Part shown: piece after piece, positions 45,366-57,200 of the stretch
Layout of the letters: each line of letters begins with the position of its first letter
Position numbering within the stretch: position 1 is the stretch's first letter
Assembly (NCBI GenBank): GCA_025766275.1
Contig: JAFKAC010000068.1
Location: 124,001 to 188,000, forward strand
Origin: Lactarius indigo
Lineage: Eukaryota > Basidiomycota > Agaricomycetes > Russulales > Russulaceae
Length of the DNA: 64,000 bases
Direction: 5' to 3'
Notes under the pieces: generated by a model
Databases searched by the model: none
Seen by the model: only the letters and a program-made list of their open reading frames with translations
Told to the model about the DNA's origin: nothing
Made by a program: the position numbers and the translations under genes

Positions 45366-48300
45366 TCATTCCACAGCGTGCTGAGAGAGCATTTGTACAA
45401 TTTCCTCTTGTCTTGGGCCGCGGGCCACCTCGGATGGAGTCTTTCCACTGAGGTTGCGCACGTGCGCATTCGCACCATGATCGAGCAATAGCTGCACAAC
45501 CTCTGGGTATCCGTCCGTCCAACCCTGCGCCGCTTGATGTAAAGGGGTAGACCCCTCGTCATTCTGGGCATTGACCTCCACATTACGCTCGAGTAGTAGC
45601 CGAGCAGAATAGAAGTCACCGATGACCACTGCATGATGCAGGGGCGTGTTTCCCTCGTTGTCGCGGACAAGTGCATCCGCGTTGTGACACAGTAATAGCT
45701 GCACAAAGTCGCATTTTCCCATCATCGATGCGTAGAGAAGTGGGGTGAATCCATCGCTATTCCGGACATTGACATCCGCATGGCGCCGAAGTAGGAACCG
45801 AGCAACCTCAATATCATTGTATGCGGCTGCGTAGTGCAGTGGGGTAGTTCCCTTGTTGGTGCGAGAGTGTTCATCCGCATTGTAGTCCAGCAATAACTGC
45901 AAAATATCAGGGTTTCTGCTCGTCGATGCGCAGAAAAATGGGGTACGTCCATCATCGTCCCGGGTATTGACCTCCGCATTGCGCTCGAGTAGTAACCGAG
46001 CAACCTCGACGGAACCAGTGGCTGCTGCATGATGTAGTGGAGCTTTTCCTTCGTTGTCACGAACATGCTCTTCTGCGTTGTGATCCAGCAATAACCGCAA
46101 AATATCAGGGTTCCTACTCGCCGACGCGCAGAATAATGGGGTATATTTATCATCATCCTGGACATTGACCTCGGCACCGCGCTCAAGTAGTAACCGAGCA
46201 ACTTCGACATGACCGTAATAAGCCGCGTAATGCAGCGGAGTCATTCCCTTGTTGACGCGGAAATGTTCATCCGCATTTCTGGGCCCCGGTGATAAGGATA
46301 AAACAATGAAATCACCTGAGGCATTGACCTCCGCACGGCGCTCGAGTAGTAACCGCTTGAGTGACAGAGCAGCTTCAAAGTGACTGTCGCATACCGCGCA
46401 ATCCCATTGGACGATTTTTCCTTTGTCGCGGACATGCTCATCCACACTGTGGTCCAGCAACAGCTGCGTGACATCACAGGTAATACCCCACGGTGGATTA
46501 AAAAATGTGGTAGCACCTTCGGTATTCTGGGAATTAACCTCCGCATTGTTCTCGAGTAGTATCCGAGAAACCTCGACGTGACCATAGGTCGCTGCCAAAT
46601 GCAGTGGAGTATTTCCGTAGATGTCCTGGCAATGTGCGTCCACGTTATGGTCAAGCAATAGCCGCACAACATCGCAGTTTCCGGTCACTGATGCATGAAG
46701 AAGTGAGCTAGAAAGATCATCCCGGGAATTGACCTCCGCATTGCGCCGGAGAAGTAGCCGAGCAATGTCGAGGTGACCTTTGGTCGCTGCTGAACGGAAT
46801 GGAGTATTTCCGTAGTAGTCACAGATAGACGCATCCGCGTTGTGGTCGAGTAATAATCGTACGACATCATAGTTTCCCCTTAGCGACGCATCGAGAAGTG
46901 GGGTAGCACCGTAATCATTTCGGGCGTTGACCTTCGCAGTGTGCTCGAGTAGGTACCGAGAAACCTCGACGTGTCCGCCACCTGCAGCGCAATGCAGCGG
47001 AGTCTTGCCGTCCTTGTCCCGAGAGTTTACGTCTGCGCCAGCATTCAACAACCACTTCCCGACATCAAGATGGCCCACTTGTGAAGCCATGTGTAGCGGG
47101 GTCCAGCTGTCAGCAGAGCGCGAATTTATGTCTGCGCCATGCGCGAACAGCAACTGAGCAACTTCGATATGCCCCTCAAGCATAGACGCATGCAACGGAG
47201 TACCACAATCGCCTCCGAAATGATTTACTTGCTGTGGATGCTTCAATATCAGGCGTTCCACTAGACCACGGAATCCCTTCTGTGCAGCGAAATACAAGGG
47301 AGCTGCTGGAGGTGGCACAGCTTCCGGCCGTGCAGACGAAGAAGTCTTCAAGAGTTCGAATCGGCGTTGTATTCGGACCCATGCTGGAAAATGTGGCTTG
47401 CCCATATCAAAGAAATGATATAGTGCGTCCTTTATTTGTAATTCCACCTTTCCGACGGCCACATGCGCGTCCCAATATTGGGCAGCATATTGAGCAAGAG
47501 GAATCTTCTCGGCACTATCTTTGGCGGTGCTGTCGTCTAGACGAAGTAACACGCCAAGACAAGCCTGGGCAAGAATCACGTGGGAGTGCTCGATAGGGAT
47601 ATGAAATCGGGACACGTCTTCCATGCAACTCGCGAGCCGATCCGATATAAGGAATTCTTTTACAGAGAAATGAGAGAACTGAACAACCCGGAAGCCATTG
47701 TCGACGATGACCGAAACCAAACTGGAACAGGCCGACAGCACAGCTTCTTCTTGGTCTTCCCACCGCCAATCCGCGATCAACTTTGGGATCCCTCCCGCGC
47801 TCAAGTCAAACGCGAGTACTTCCGCAAGTTCCTCGACCCGAAGTGGGCGACTGGCTACCGCGAGGCATTGCAAGAGTCGGTAAGCGTGTTCCCGGTTAGC
47901 ATTATTGATCTCCTTGAGGATACGCTTGTATGTCTCATCCAGTGATTTGGGTAATTCCTCGAGGATACGACGGAGATTGGTCGGGAAACAGTGACGCAGA
48001 ACCTCCAATTGACAAAAAACCCATCGGAACCTGTGTGAAAATATAAGACGACGGCATGATCGTGATGAATAGACGATGATCTTACATTCCATCTGCTTTC
48101 TCCGTGAGATTCCCAATGACCGCATCCTTGTCATCGTCTCGCCATCTCTTCATCCTTCGATCCGAGTGAACAACGAAAGTGACATAATTATTAATGTCTT
48201 GCTTTTGTCCGCTTTCGTCATGGAGGGATATTTGTTGAGTTGCCAAAAGCTCAAGCCTGGTGCGAATGTCGAACTCCGGACGACTCGTGATACATAGACG

Positions 48301-50151
48301 TAAATTTGGATGGTGAAGATCGACGAGGTCTTTGACCAGCTCGATGACGTTCTCGCGCGACGATGGAATACCCGAATCATTTGGACACTCGTCGAGAGCA
48401 TCCATGATCAGATAGGTCGGCACTTGTCCCGTCACCGTAAGCATACATTTAAGGCACTCCGCAAGCGAGTCGACAGTTGGCTGTTCCGATCCTCGTTTGT
48501 GAGAAGAATACAAGGAGGAAAGGCTGTCGCAGAAGATATCTGATTGATCGGAGAGTTGGATAAGAAGAGACGATAGTAAAGCGCGGGGGTCTTGTTTTGT
48601 TGTGTCCTGGAAATCGAAGTAAAAATAGGCCAAGAAAGCGGACCCAGCATTGGACATGGATTTGATATCGCGGATAATAACGGAGCTTGTCGATCATATG
48701 AGTTGGTTCACGGCGCAACTCGGTGGGAGGTAACGCACCTGAGAATACTCTTCCCGGAGCCAGCTGTCAATTCAAGAGCCATTAGTGACGATTAAGACTC
48801 AGACGGTGATGAGTTATGTACGTTTTCCGTGAATCCACAACAAGGAACCAGATGCTCTCCAATCTGTGAGGATGTTCCCATCCGTACACCAGGCTGCGGT
48901 GCCCTCGTGATGAGCACCGGAAGCAGTATTGTAATTGACGGATGGATCAGGGGGAGCGATCCATTTTCGAAGTTTCTCGCGTAACTCGTTCCCTGTGAAG
49001 AGGTCAAGTTTTCATGATCGGCGGTAAGATATCAGAAGAAAACGAACGGTTCAAGTCGGTGACTTGATTAGCGACTTGTTGAATCGCTACTCCGGTCTCC
49101 TTTACGCCTAAGAAAAGGTCGAGGAAAGATTCGGGGCCAGCCAATGGGGTATAACTCACCTTGAATGACCGAGTCAACTTTGTGATCGACGCTCTGTACC
49201 TTGCTGTCGACGGTCCGGACCTTACTGTCGATACCGCCTGCTTTGAGATCAACGACCTGCACCCTTTCATCGACGGTTTCCATCTTTTCATCGACGTTCT
49301 TAACCTTGTCGTCGATGTCCTTAACTCTGTCATCAATTCCACGGGTAATCGCCAGGGCTTCTGCTGCTGCCATCCGGGCCTCCTCTTGCGTCAGGGCGTC
49401 TAGTCGCTGAAGCGCGTCCTCCACTTCCCTCCTTCCAATCAGCTTCTTGAGATATTTCTCTGCGTGATAGTCGATTTTTAGGTATGTATCAACCGGGAAC
49501 GACATACTGGTTCGACCCTGCCCGATCTCCTTTGTCACGGTCCCAAGGATCGAGAGTACTTCAACCATGATCTTTACGATAATGTCTGTCATAGCTGCCG
49601 TCGGTCGGACCTCGATATATTTCTCGAGTCGCTTAAAGAAGTATTCCAAGCGGCAAAACAATTCTACGACAATACTTTGGGTAGCGCGGACATCCTTGAC
49701 GGCCTAGTAGATTGAGGTTTCACCGAGACACACATCGGGTCAAGAAAGACACTCACCTGAAGGAGGACACCAATCCCAGCAAAGATCGCGTTCGAGGGTG
49801 GGAATATCTGTCATCATATAAATCAGAGGGTAGATCTCGAGCGGCTCAGGGTCTCGGAATTACCAATCCAACACCGTTACCGAGGGCCACAGAGAATGCG
49901 TACAAGACATTGACGGTGGGATCGAGCCACTTTGTCCACCCTTCGTCGGCAGTATGAGATCGATCAAACGTCTGGACTTGAGTTCGAAGCACGGCGAGAA
50001 TGGCAACAGGAGAGTCGCAAGACTGTAGCTGGGCGATTAGGGGATGGGAGGTGATGTCTCGTTTTGTCTGCTTTTTGTATGCTTCCAAAGCAGCCGTAAA
50101 GATTGCCTCAAAGCTCGAGGAGGAGGTAGAGGTGGACGGAACTTGGGACAT
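45366..50151 (-). CDS. NLR-like receptor 5: Goodbye-like/coiled coil/NACHT/ankyrin
   Basis: Exons (minus): 49864-50151, 49757-49807, 49508-49703, 49160-49459, 49048-49107, 48822-48992, 48739-48763, 48086-48685, 45366-48030. They join to 4356 nt, 1451 aa. The N-terminus is class 'A' (MSQVPSTSTS), yet the linker is of the long type: eight heptads at 223-278 (RVKDIDD to KVDSVIQ) and the extra coil intron. It is thus a combination not seen in genes 1-4. Walker A GKPGSGKS is at 354-361. It has the most divergent ankyrin array of the five, for example VARLLLERGAEVNVQDDDKYTP and a GITCDVTQLLL insertion. It is the transcriptionally most upstream member, with no exonuclease relic next to it. Intact. 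Confidence 0.93.
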
Positions 50152-50260
50152 AGCGCTAGTTGAGGGAGCTCAATTGGATGTTTGGGGGATAATGAGATTG
50201 TCACAAGGGCATTGATTCACGCCAGCACATAATTACTACCGAGACGCCTCGTGTATGGTA

Positions 50261-50284
50261 GATAGCCGCCCAGATATTCCCAGG
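50261..50284 (-). promoter_or_regulatory. Conserved upstream motif of NLR gene 5
   Basis: GATAGCCGCC followed by CAGATATTCCCAGG, 110-133 bp upstream of the start at 50151. The array similarity ends shortly beyond this point. Confidence 0.45.
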
Positions 50285-51120
50285 AGCCAGCCACTATGAT
50301 AGCCCGGATGCATTTGGACACGCACACATAATAGCTTGAATACTCAACCCGAGATGATATACGCAGTGATGTATAGATTCGTTCATCGCTCCAACCTGAG
50401 GCTAGGTGTGAGCAGAGGCTACGAGAATCAACTCGGAATCCTACGAGGAGCCTACATGATCAAGTCCCCGGGCCGTCTTTGCGCGCTGCGTACGTGCTAC
50501 AGTCTTCATCAGCAAATTAAAATTAAAATTTTAGGTGCTTACCAAAATTGAAAGAGCTTATGTAGGCTATAACCACATTTAAGCTCATATTATTATTATG
50601 ACAAAATAACAATCACTTGTAATTGAGCCACGATCACCAACGCATATATCTCAGTGCTTATGATCCTGTGGGTCACACGCAGTCCATTCGTAAGCGCTTA
50701 TAATTTCTGTGAAAGTCTCATGGCCGAGTTGTAAGTAGTACAATTTTTGGACGGTTCTTGTGGCTGAATTATAATTTGTGGGCCAAGTTATAAGTTTGTC
50801 GCTTTCCGATGGCTCGCGGCTGGGTTTTAGTTGCCATATCAGTCTCGCGTTCTCGGTCCTCATGGCGTCGCACCCTGCCGTCGATCTCAACACTCCCCTT
50901 CCCTCACACAGATACAGACACACACACTCTCCCTCTCGCTTTCTCTTCGTTCCTTCATCATATCGCATCAAATGGGCCTCAACGACGACAGCCACCCGTA
51001 CTTGCCTCGCAAGCGGCCCCTTGGCCACTCATAGACAGGCCACGCGTCCCCACATTCCGTGCCATCTTTGTCCCTCAACACCCCGTCTCCGTCGTATCGC
51101 CCATACCACCTACCATTTGA
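50285..51120. other. Unique spacer after the NLR array
   Basis: No similarity to the array units is visible. AT-rich stretches at 50520-50640 alternate with ordinary sequence. Frames near 50778-51206 overlap in three phases and look like chance. Nothing supported. Confidence 0.4.
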
Positions 51121-52159
51121 TAGGGAATACCACGGGTTGGCAAAACCCGTACGGGTCACGGGTACGGGTAGTCATTATCCAACCCGTGCAAAACCTTTAC
51201 CCATAGCGTGAGTACCCGCGGGTTTTTGCAGGTTTTTCAACTAGTCTCATCATTCTTTACTTATCTCGCTCACTCACCCCTCATTATAGAATGGGCATCA
51301 ACTTGAATGGCAACCACCACCCGTTTCCAGCAACGGCAAACCCACAATGGCAAATGGCCTCAGGGCACCCGTAGACCGGCTGCACCCCGAGCCGTCTTTT
51401 TTTTGGTGCGTCGGTGTCAGCAGCCTCCTTAGTAACGCAATTAAACGTCTTTTCTATCATGTCTTGCTTCACACTCGCCTTCCAACATCACTGGTGGCTC
51501 ACCTGCACCGCCCAGACCCTTCCTTGCCTCACCTAGGCTCAGATGTACGCGCCAGTAACACAGACGCCTAGCATTATATTTTTGTACTCTTGGATCCAGC
51601 TAAGTGTTTTTTTGGGACCCCGTGACGTGTTTGCTGACTTTATTGTATGCGGGCCTTGTGCTCCTCATCCACCACGATCCAACCATTCCCTGAAATTGTC
51701 AAGACGCTTCGCCGGGGACAAGGCAATCAAGACAACCTCGATAACGGGACCACAACGACCGAGGCGACGGCGATCGAGGCAACCATGACGACTTCGGCAA
51801 CGGCGACAAGGCAACCTTGACGACCTCGAGGCAACCACGATGGCCTTGGTCACGGCAGTGAGGCCACCACGATGACTGAGGCGACAGCGATGAGGCCACC
51901 ATGACGACCTCGACAACGGCGGTGGGGTAACTACGACTATCTCAGCGATGGCCACCGCGACGGCGGCGGGGCGACTACGACGGCGATGGGATCCTACAAT
52001 GATCACGGGGCGACGACAGACACCGTCATGAGTACTAGTACTAGTAATAGAGTAATATATTAACATTTGAGCCGACTTTGAGACTGAGAAGGGGAGCTCA
52101 AGGACATGCGAGTACGGGTAGCCCCAAAATGACCCGGGGGTCACCCGTAGTATTCCCTA
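51121..52159. mobile_element. Non-autonomous TIR element with TA borders
   Basis: The left end reads TA|GGGAATACCACGGGT (51121-51137). The right end reads, in reverse complement, TA|GGGAATACTACGGGT (52143-52159). The 15-bp termini differ at one base and are flanked by TA, as expected for Tc1/mariner-superfamily insertion. Subterminal sequence is rich in ACCCGTACCCG-like words near both ends (51145-51240 and 52105-52150). The interior has no transposase frame. About 280 bp (51710-51990) is a degenerate GAC/GGC minisatellite, so it would move only with help from another element. Confidence 0.65.
51710..51990. repeat. Degenerate GACGAC/GGCAAC-rich minisatellite
   Basis: Imperfect tandem copies of units like CGAGGCAACCACGATGGC, alternating with GACGACCTCGACAACGG. 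It lies inside the TIR element. The open frames over it are low-complexity artefacts. Confidence 0.6.
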
Positions 52160-53326
52160 CCTCCCTCTGCTCCTCTCCTCTCTAACCTCTGCGGAATCCC
52201 CTCCGCTTCGGACTCAACGGACTCGGCTCCTTACACCGCTGCCGCCCCTGCTATTCAAGTATAAGAGTCTTGGGTCCGTGTTGATGGCTCTGTGGTGTAG
52301 TGGTAATATTTGTCACGATTCAACTCATTATGTCAGCACTCATTGACCGCATGCCGGTGTTCAAATCCGTTTCAATCCGTTTATTATGTATAGCAACTTG
52401 GTATTCTAAAATCTGAGATGGATGTCTGTTAATAAATAATAAACAAAAATTAAGACAGAGCAAAAAGGTCAAAGTAAGTTACAATGATAACGTTGTGATT
52501 TTTCCCTAGTTATACTCTGAGTTAAAATCAATTATAAGTGCATACAACCCATATGAAGGGTATTAGGCAATACAATCCACAAAAGCGATTACCATTCGCC
52601 AGCATAATTGTGACTGATCGTCAATAGATTTCCGAATTGGGGAGCTATCATATGCACTTTCACTGATTTATAATCCAGGTTCTGCTCACACCGCTTACGG
52701 TGATTATAAGTGATTATAATCACCCAATATTTTTCCTTGTTTTTGCTGATGTTTGCGTGCCACCTCCGCGCCAGCCAGGACAAGAAGGCGCTGACCTTAT
52801 AACACGTGTGCCCTTTGGCAGCTATTTTGAAAACCGTAGACGTTTGTGAAAAAAGGATGATTGATTGGTCACGCCAAACAATATCCTCATTGTAGAGTTT
52901 GGCGACACTCCAGCACTGACGCTCAGTAAAAAAGGAAAAACCGGAATTAGTCATCGGCAGTCCGGGGTTGTCAGCCGTGGGTCACTGTGGGTCAATTCGA
53001 GTCGAGCCGAGACTGCCGGGAGTCAAAATTAGTCAAAATTTTTGCAAAGTCCGGCCAAGCCGGATGAAAGTCATTTAGTAGTCAGATCTAGTCACCAGAA
53101 AACTAGCAATAGTTACAGCAGGGCACATCGACATGAGCTGACTGAAATTATCTTTTTTCTTACATAATGAAACTCGGTAATGATTGCCTTACTGTATTTA
53201 CTGTACAGTACATTTTTGATTGTCTGCACAACCTGATGCTACAATGTCGACCAATCCTGACAACACCGACAGAACTGGAAATGATGGCTGGGAGGACGTG
53301 GGCAGCTCACTAGAAGATGCAGCATG
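52160..53326. other. AT-rich spacer with possible transposon remnants
   Basis: 52400-52740 is AT-rich without recognisable coding. A 121-codon minus frame (52589-52954) is not identified. At 53242-53326 a short plus-strand frame (MSTNPDNTDRTGNDGWEDVG) resembles the acidic leader of some basidiomycete hAT transposases and stops at the TGTTACG start of the putative LTR at 53327. That resemblance is weak. Confidence 0.3.
52288..52375 (+). other. tRNA-like sequence (decayed tRNA or SINE head)
   Basis: GGCTCTGTGGTGTAGTGGTA resembles a tRNA 5' end with an A box, and GGTGTTCAAATCCG about 60 bp later resembles a B box. The acceptor and T stems do not pair properly, so it is not a functional tRNA. 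It fits a tRNA-derived SINE head or a pseudo-tRNA. Confidence 0.3.
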
Positions 53327-53694
53327 TGTTACGATTTTTCCTTGGACTTGTTCTTTCGCATGTTACTATTCCTCTCCCCATACTATACGAGCCCTGTACG
53401 ATTACATGGACTTTATGATTACTCGGTTCCTATCACGCGCCCTGCTTATCGATGTCCCCTTCTGATAAAGTTCGACAGGTGCTAGTTTCTGACTTGTTCC
53501 CAATCACGTGCGACCCCGCATGATTCGCCTTTGACCTCGATATATCTATGCCTTGTTCTCTTTATGCCTATCCCTTTGTTCCTTAACTTGACAATCGCGC
53601 CATCTATTTGTAGCAACCACACAGTATAACCTCTATTTAAGCCTAGTCATACCTAGCTTGTACGGTAGACTAGACTTCTTGTGTAATACTACAC
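53327..53694 (+). mobile_element. Probable LTR of a second retrotransposon family
   Basis: Begins TGTTACGATTTTTCC and ends AATACTACA. It has a TATA-like CTATTTAAG at 53632-53640 about 60 bp before its end. Layout (TG...CA, late TATA) is that of an LTR in plus orientation. No internal domain adjoins it; four bases later the LTR of element A begins, so element A may have inserted at or in its end. It is unlike the 515-544 bp LTRs to its right beyond the TGTTACG start. Confidence 0.45.
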
Positions 53695-53697
53695 TGG

Positions 53698-54219
53698 TGT
53701 AACGCCGTCACGACGTTAGCTCGACTTGAGCTCGAATGGCGGTAACGACTTAGCGATGTATCGAAGTGTCAACTTGAAGACTCGAAGGTCCAAGCCCTTG
53801 TCTTAGTGAATGCGCGGAGGCACACCGACAAGTCCTTTACTAGACTGCTCACGATCGGAGTCAGAGTTCGTAGAAAAGCGAGGAAGAAGAGAGAAGAAAA
53901 AGTGACGATTCAAGAAGACCAAGATGGCGTATCTTGGTCTTCACAAGACAGTTTAAATACAAATCAAGCAGGCTTTCAAGCGCTGCTATGAGTCACAGTA
54001 ATGTAGCGTCCAACGTATCGCGTAAGTATCTCAATCCAAGTACCACTACTACCAGTATTAGTGGCGTCGGTCATCAGTCAGCTATCGTACCGTATCACCT
54101 ATCGCACTACCGTATCACCTATCGCACTACCGTATCACCGTGGTTAAGTCCGCAACTAATCTACCTTACCGCCGTAGTTGCAACCGGTACAGTAAGGGTG
54201 TCCGAGCCGAAACGTAACA
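53698..54219 (-). mobile_element. 3' LTR of Ty3/Gypsy element A
   Basis: 522 bp. In element sense it starts TGTTACGTTTCGG and ends GACGGCGTTACA. A TATA-like TATTTAAA occurs near 53955. A purine-rich polypurine tract (AAAAAGGAGGGTAA) precedes it at 54220-54233. Plus-strand 54089-54140 has two and a half copies of a 21-bp word (CGTATCACCTATCGCACTAC), not expanded in the other LTRs. Confidence 0.88.
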
Positions 54220-54250
54220 TTACCCTCCTTTTTAGCATGAGGCCCCAGAC

Positions 54251-57200
54251 TCACCGAAAGTCTCTGGCCGGCCAGTCCCTCTGTTCATCGGCAATGCGCT
54301 CGAGAGCGGTGGCGCGCTCCAACCTGTAGATCGAATCTTGACGGTCGTTCTGCGCACACGCGATCATGTCCCGCAGCTGCGCCACTCTCGCCCGAAGTCG
54401 TTCCAGCTCAAAGCTGGCCGCGCGGTAGCGCGTGACCTCCGCGGTGAGTGTCTCGTCGTTGATGCGGTTGAGGGCACGGTCGGTGATCTTGTCCGCGGCG
54501 AAGATGACGAGATCTTCGTGGGGATACGTGGGGCGCAGCGCGGCGCTGACATGAGGTTCGGCGTAGAGGGGCTTACCATACAAATGAGGAGAGCCCGGTA
54601 TGACTCCCAGTATAAGGGGGTCCGCCCCTCCGATGATCTGGACATGCGACGCGTCCCTCTCTACTCCGTCGGGTCCGGTGATGGGGTATGGAATGTGATG
54701 GGGTCTTCTATTCGCCCGGAACCCTTCAGGCGCAATAACGTGCGCCGGGTCGTCAGCGGCGGTGAAGGGACGGTGGTCGGCGGCGCCTGGTACACGCACA
54801 CGTCCTCGATACATGGCGGTCCCGTCAGAGTTGACGAGCCAGGGTGTGATGCGGGGATTAGTAGGGTCGCCTTTCGTTCGAAGGAAGGCGTGGCGTGCCG
54901 GGTAGTAATCGTCGTCGTCATGGCCAGCCTCAGCAGCCTCCATCGCTGCCGCCGCTCGCGCATCTCTCTCAGTCGGGCCGCGGCTGAGTCTAACTGTTCC
55001 CTCTGCCATTCCGCCGCTACCCTCCTCCAACCGTCCAACTCGTACTCCAGGAGAGCTTGAACGCTCGTGGTCGCGCGGGAAAACTCCGCGAACGCCGATG
55101 AGGTCGTCGCTTGGGGGGATGGCAGCGATGGGTTCGCGCTCTCCCTGTTCGTCTCGGAAGACGTGGACGACGGCGGATTCATCGTCGGGCTGTTGCGTGG
55201 GGTCTGGGAATCGGGCGAGGACGTTTGCCCATTCTTGTGCGGTGATACGGCCCTCTGGCTGGCCGACAGGTGTGTACGGGGTGATTTGGGTGTTGGGAAT
55301 CTCGGTCTCGTCGTCTTCAGTGAGGAGGGCCCGAGCGTCTTCTGCAAGGGAGTCGAGGAGGATCGCTTGGGTGACATGTCGCAGAGGGGAAGTGGGCATG
55401 AGAGTGGAGGTTGTAGAGCGAAGGAATAGGGGATGACTTTCCTCTGCGCGGATGGAACCCCTTTTAACTACTGCCCCGTGTGCTTGCGCTTCCTGATAGA
55501 GTCGAAGCGCCTCTGGTGCGAAGACATCATTTTCGTTAACCCACTGATTCTCCGAGTCTGGGTATCCCTTCCATTTGATAAGGTACTGGAGTCGTCGTCC
55601 CCTGCCGAAGTGCCGAGAGTCCAGAATGGCCTCGACTTCGTATTCTTCTTCTCCATCGATCAACTCGGGCGGTGGTCGTGTGAAATTTTCGCCGTGGAGG
55701 GGCGTTTGTTTGTATGGTGTGAGAAGATTGATGTGGAATACTGGGTGGATGCTCCACTGCGTGGGAAGTTCCAATCGATAATTATAGGGGGACATCACCT
55801 GTGTCACCCGAAAGGGTCCGTGGCGTCGCGCCGCTAATTTTGCTGTGGGCTGATTGGTGCGAAGGTGTTTGCCTTCGAGCCACACGAGGTCTCCAGTTTT
55901 GAATTTGGGCGTATCTTTGTTACGGACCCACGCTTCTTGCGCCTTCTTCATGAGTCGTTGGGCGTTCTCTCTTGCCTCCTTTAGTTGGGTTAGCCGCTTC
56001 GTGACCTGAGGAAGGGGGGATGGCTTATCAGTCCAATCCGCTTGGGGGTTGTACCCCATCAGGAGTTGAAACGGTGATTGTTTCGTGTGTTCATGAGGCC
56101 AATTGTTGTGCGCGAATTCGGCGATTGGTAGATAAGCAACCCAGTTGTCCTGTCGTTCATTTACCCAGAAACGCAGGTATTGTTCCAGCCATTGGTTGGT
56201 GCGCTCGGACTGTCCATCGGTGCGTGGGTGATATGCAGTTGATATGTTCTGCTGAATGCCCAGGATGCGGCACACTTCTCTGGTGAACTTTGATGCGAAT
56301 CGGGGGTCTCGGTCACTGATGCATTTGCGAGGTAATCCGAATCGCTTGAACACATGAGCGACGTACAGGGCTGCTGTTTCTTCTGCGGTTATTTCCTCTC
56401 GACATGGGATGAAGATTGAAGCTTTGCTGCAATCGTGATCCGTGACTGTCAGTATACTGTCACATCCCTTTGACTGCGGGAGTTTGGTGATGAAGTCCAT
56501 GGCGACCGTTTGAAAAGGGGTCGCGTCTAGCTCCGGCGTGATAGGGTGTAGCGCGGCTCGTATAGGCCTTGTGTTGACCTTGTTCCTTTGGCATTCCGCG
56601 CAACCTTGTACGTACTCATATACATCTCGTCGTAATCGGGGCCACCAGTAATGTCGTTCCAGAATCCGTTGCGTCCTTGCGATGCCCGGGTGCCCGTGTA
56701 TCGGCAAATCGTGGTGATCATGTATTAGCACCCGATATGTGGATGCAGGTCCAGTTATTACGAACCTGCCGTCCTTGTACCATTCTCCTTCTATCTTCTT
56801 GAGGCGATGGGGGTCTACCCACATCTTAATCACCTCGTTGTCTTGTTGGTGTCTTGGTTGCAGTAAATTTGGGTTTGCTACGAAGGTTCGTGCGGTGTTG
56901 AGGGTCCTTACGAAAACTTCTGGGGGCAGGACAACGACTTCGCTGTTATCGCTTGCTCCTTGATCGTAATCTGGACGTCTTGAAAGCGCGTCCGCCCTGC
57001 CGTTGTTCTTCCCTTTGATGTGGTGAATTTCGAAGTCGTATTCTGAGAGTTCGAGCACTTCCCTGGCAACCCGTCTGCTGATCTTTTGTGGTGACTTCCA
57101 ATACTGCAGGTTGAGGTGATCCGAATATATTTTGATTTTGTGCGGGGCCCCGGCAAGTAGCGGTCTCCAATTCCGCAGCGACTTGACTATTGCGAGCAAC

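Larger units (their letters stand above)
4510..50290 (-). repeat. Tandem NLR array (segmental duplications)
   Basis: A repeated unit of roughly 7-9.5 kb. Each unit contains a downstream flank, a NACHT-ankyrin gene and, in four units, an upstream exonuclease relic. Flank similarity is visible by eye: the segment at 4510-5060 recurs near 13840-14390 and 33920-34560; 5740-6350 recurs near 15100-15680, 26750-27300 and 34680-35100. The units are similar but not identical and carry independent indels, so this is not a recent assembly artefact. The carboxypeptidase region (about 23660-26620) interrupts the array. Confidence 0.85.

Noticed and set aside
51665..52144. 159-codon minus frame rich in Arg/Ser/Val
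   Set aside because: Translation of the GAC/GGC minisatellite inside the TIR element; low complexity in all frames.
54338..55060. 240-codon plus-strand frames at 54338-55060 and 58988-59710
   Set aside because: Both lie opposite the C-terminal extension of Pol and are conserved only because the Pol extension is; composition is GC-driven and no domain is seen.
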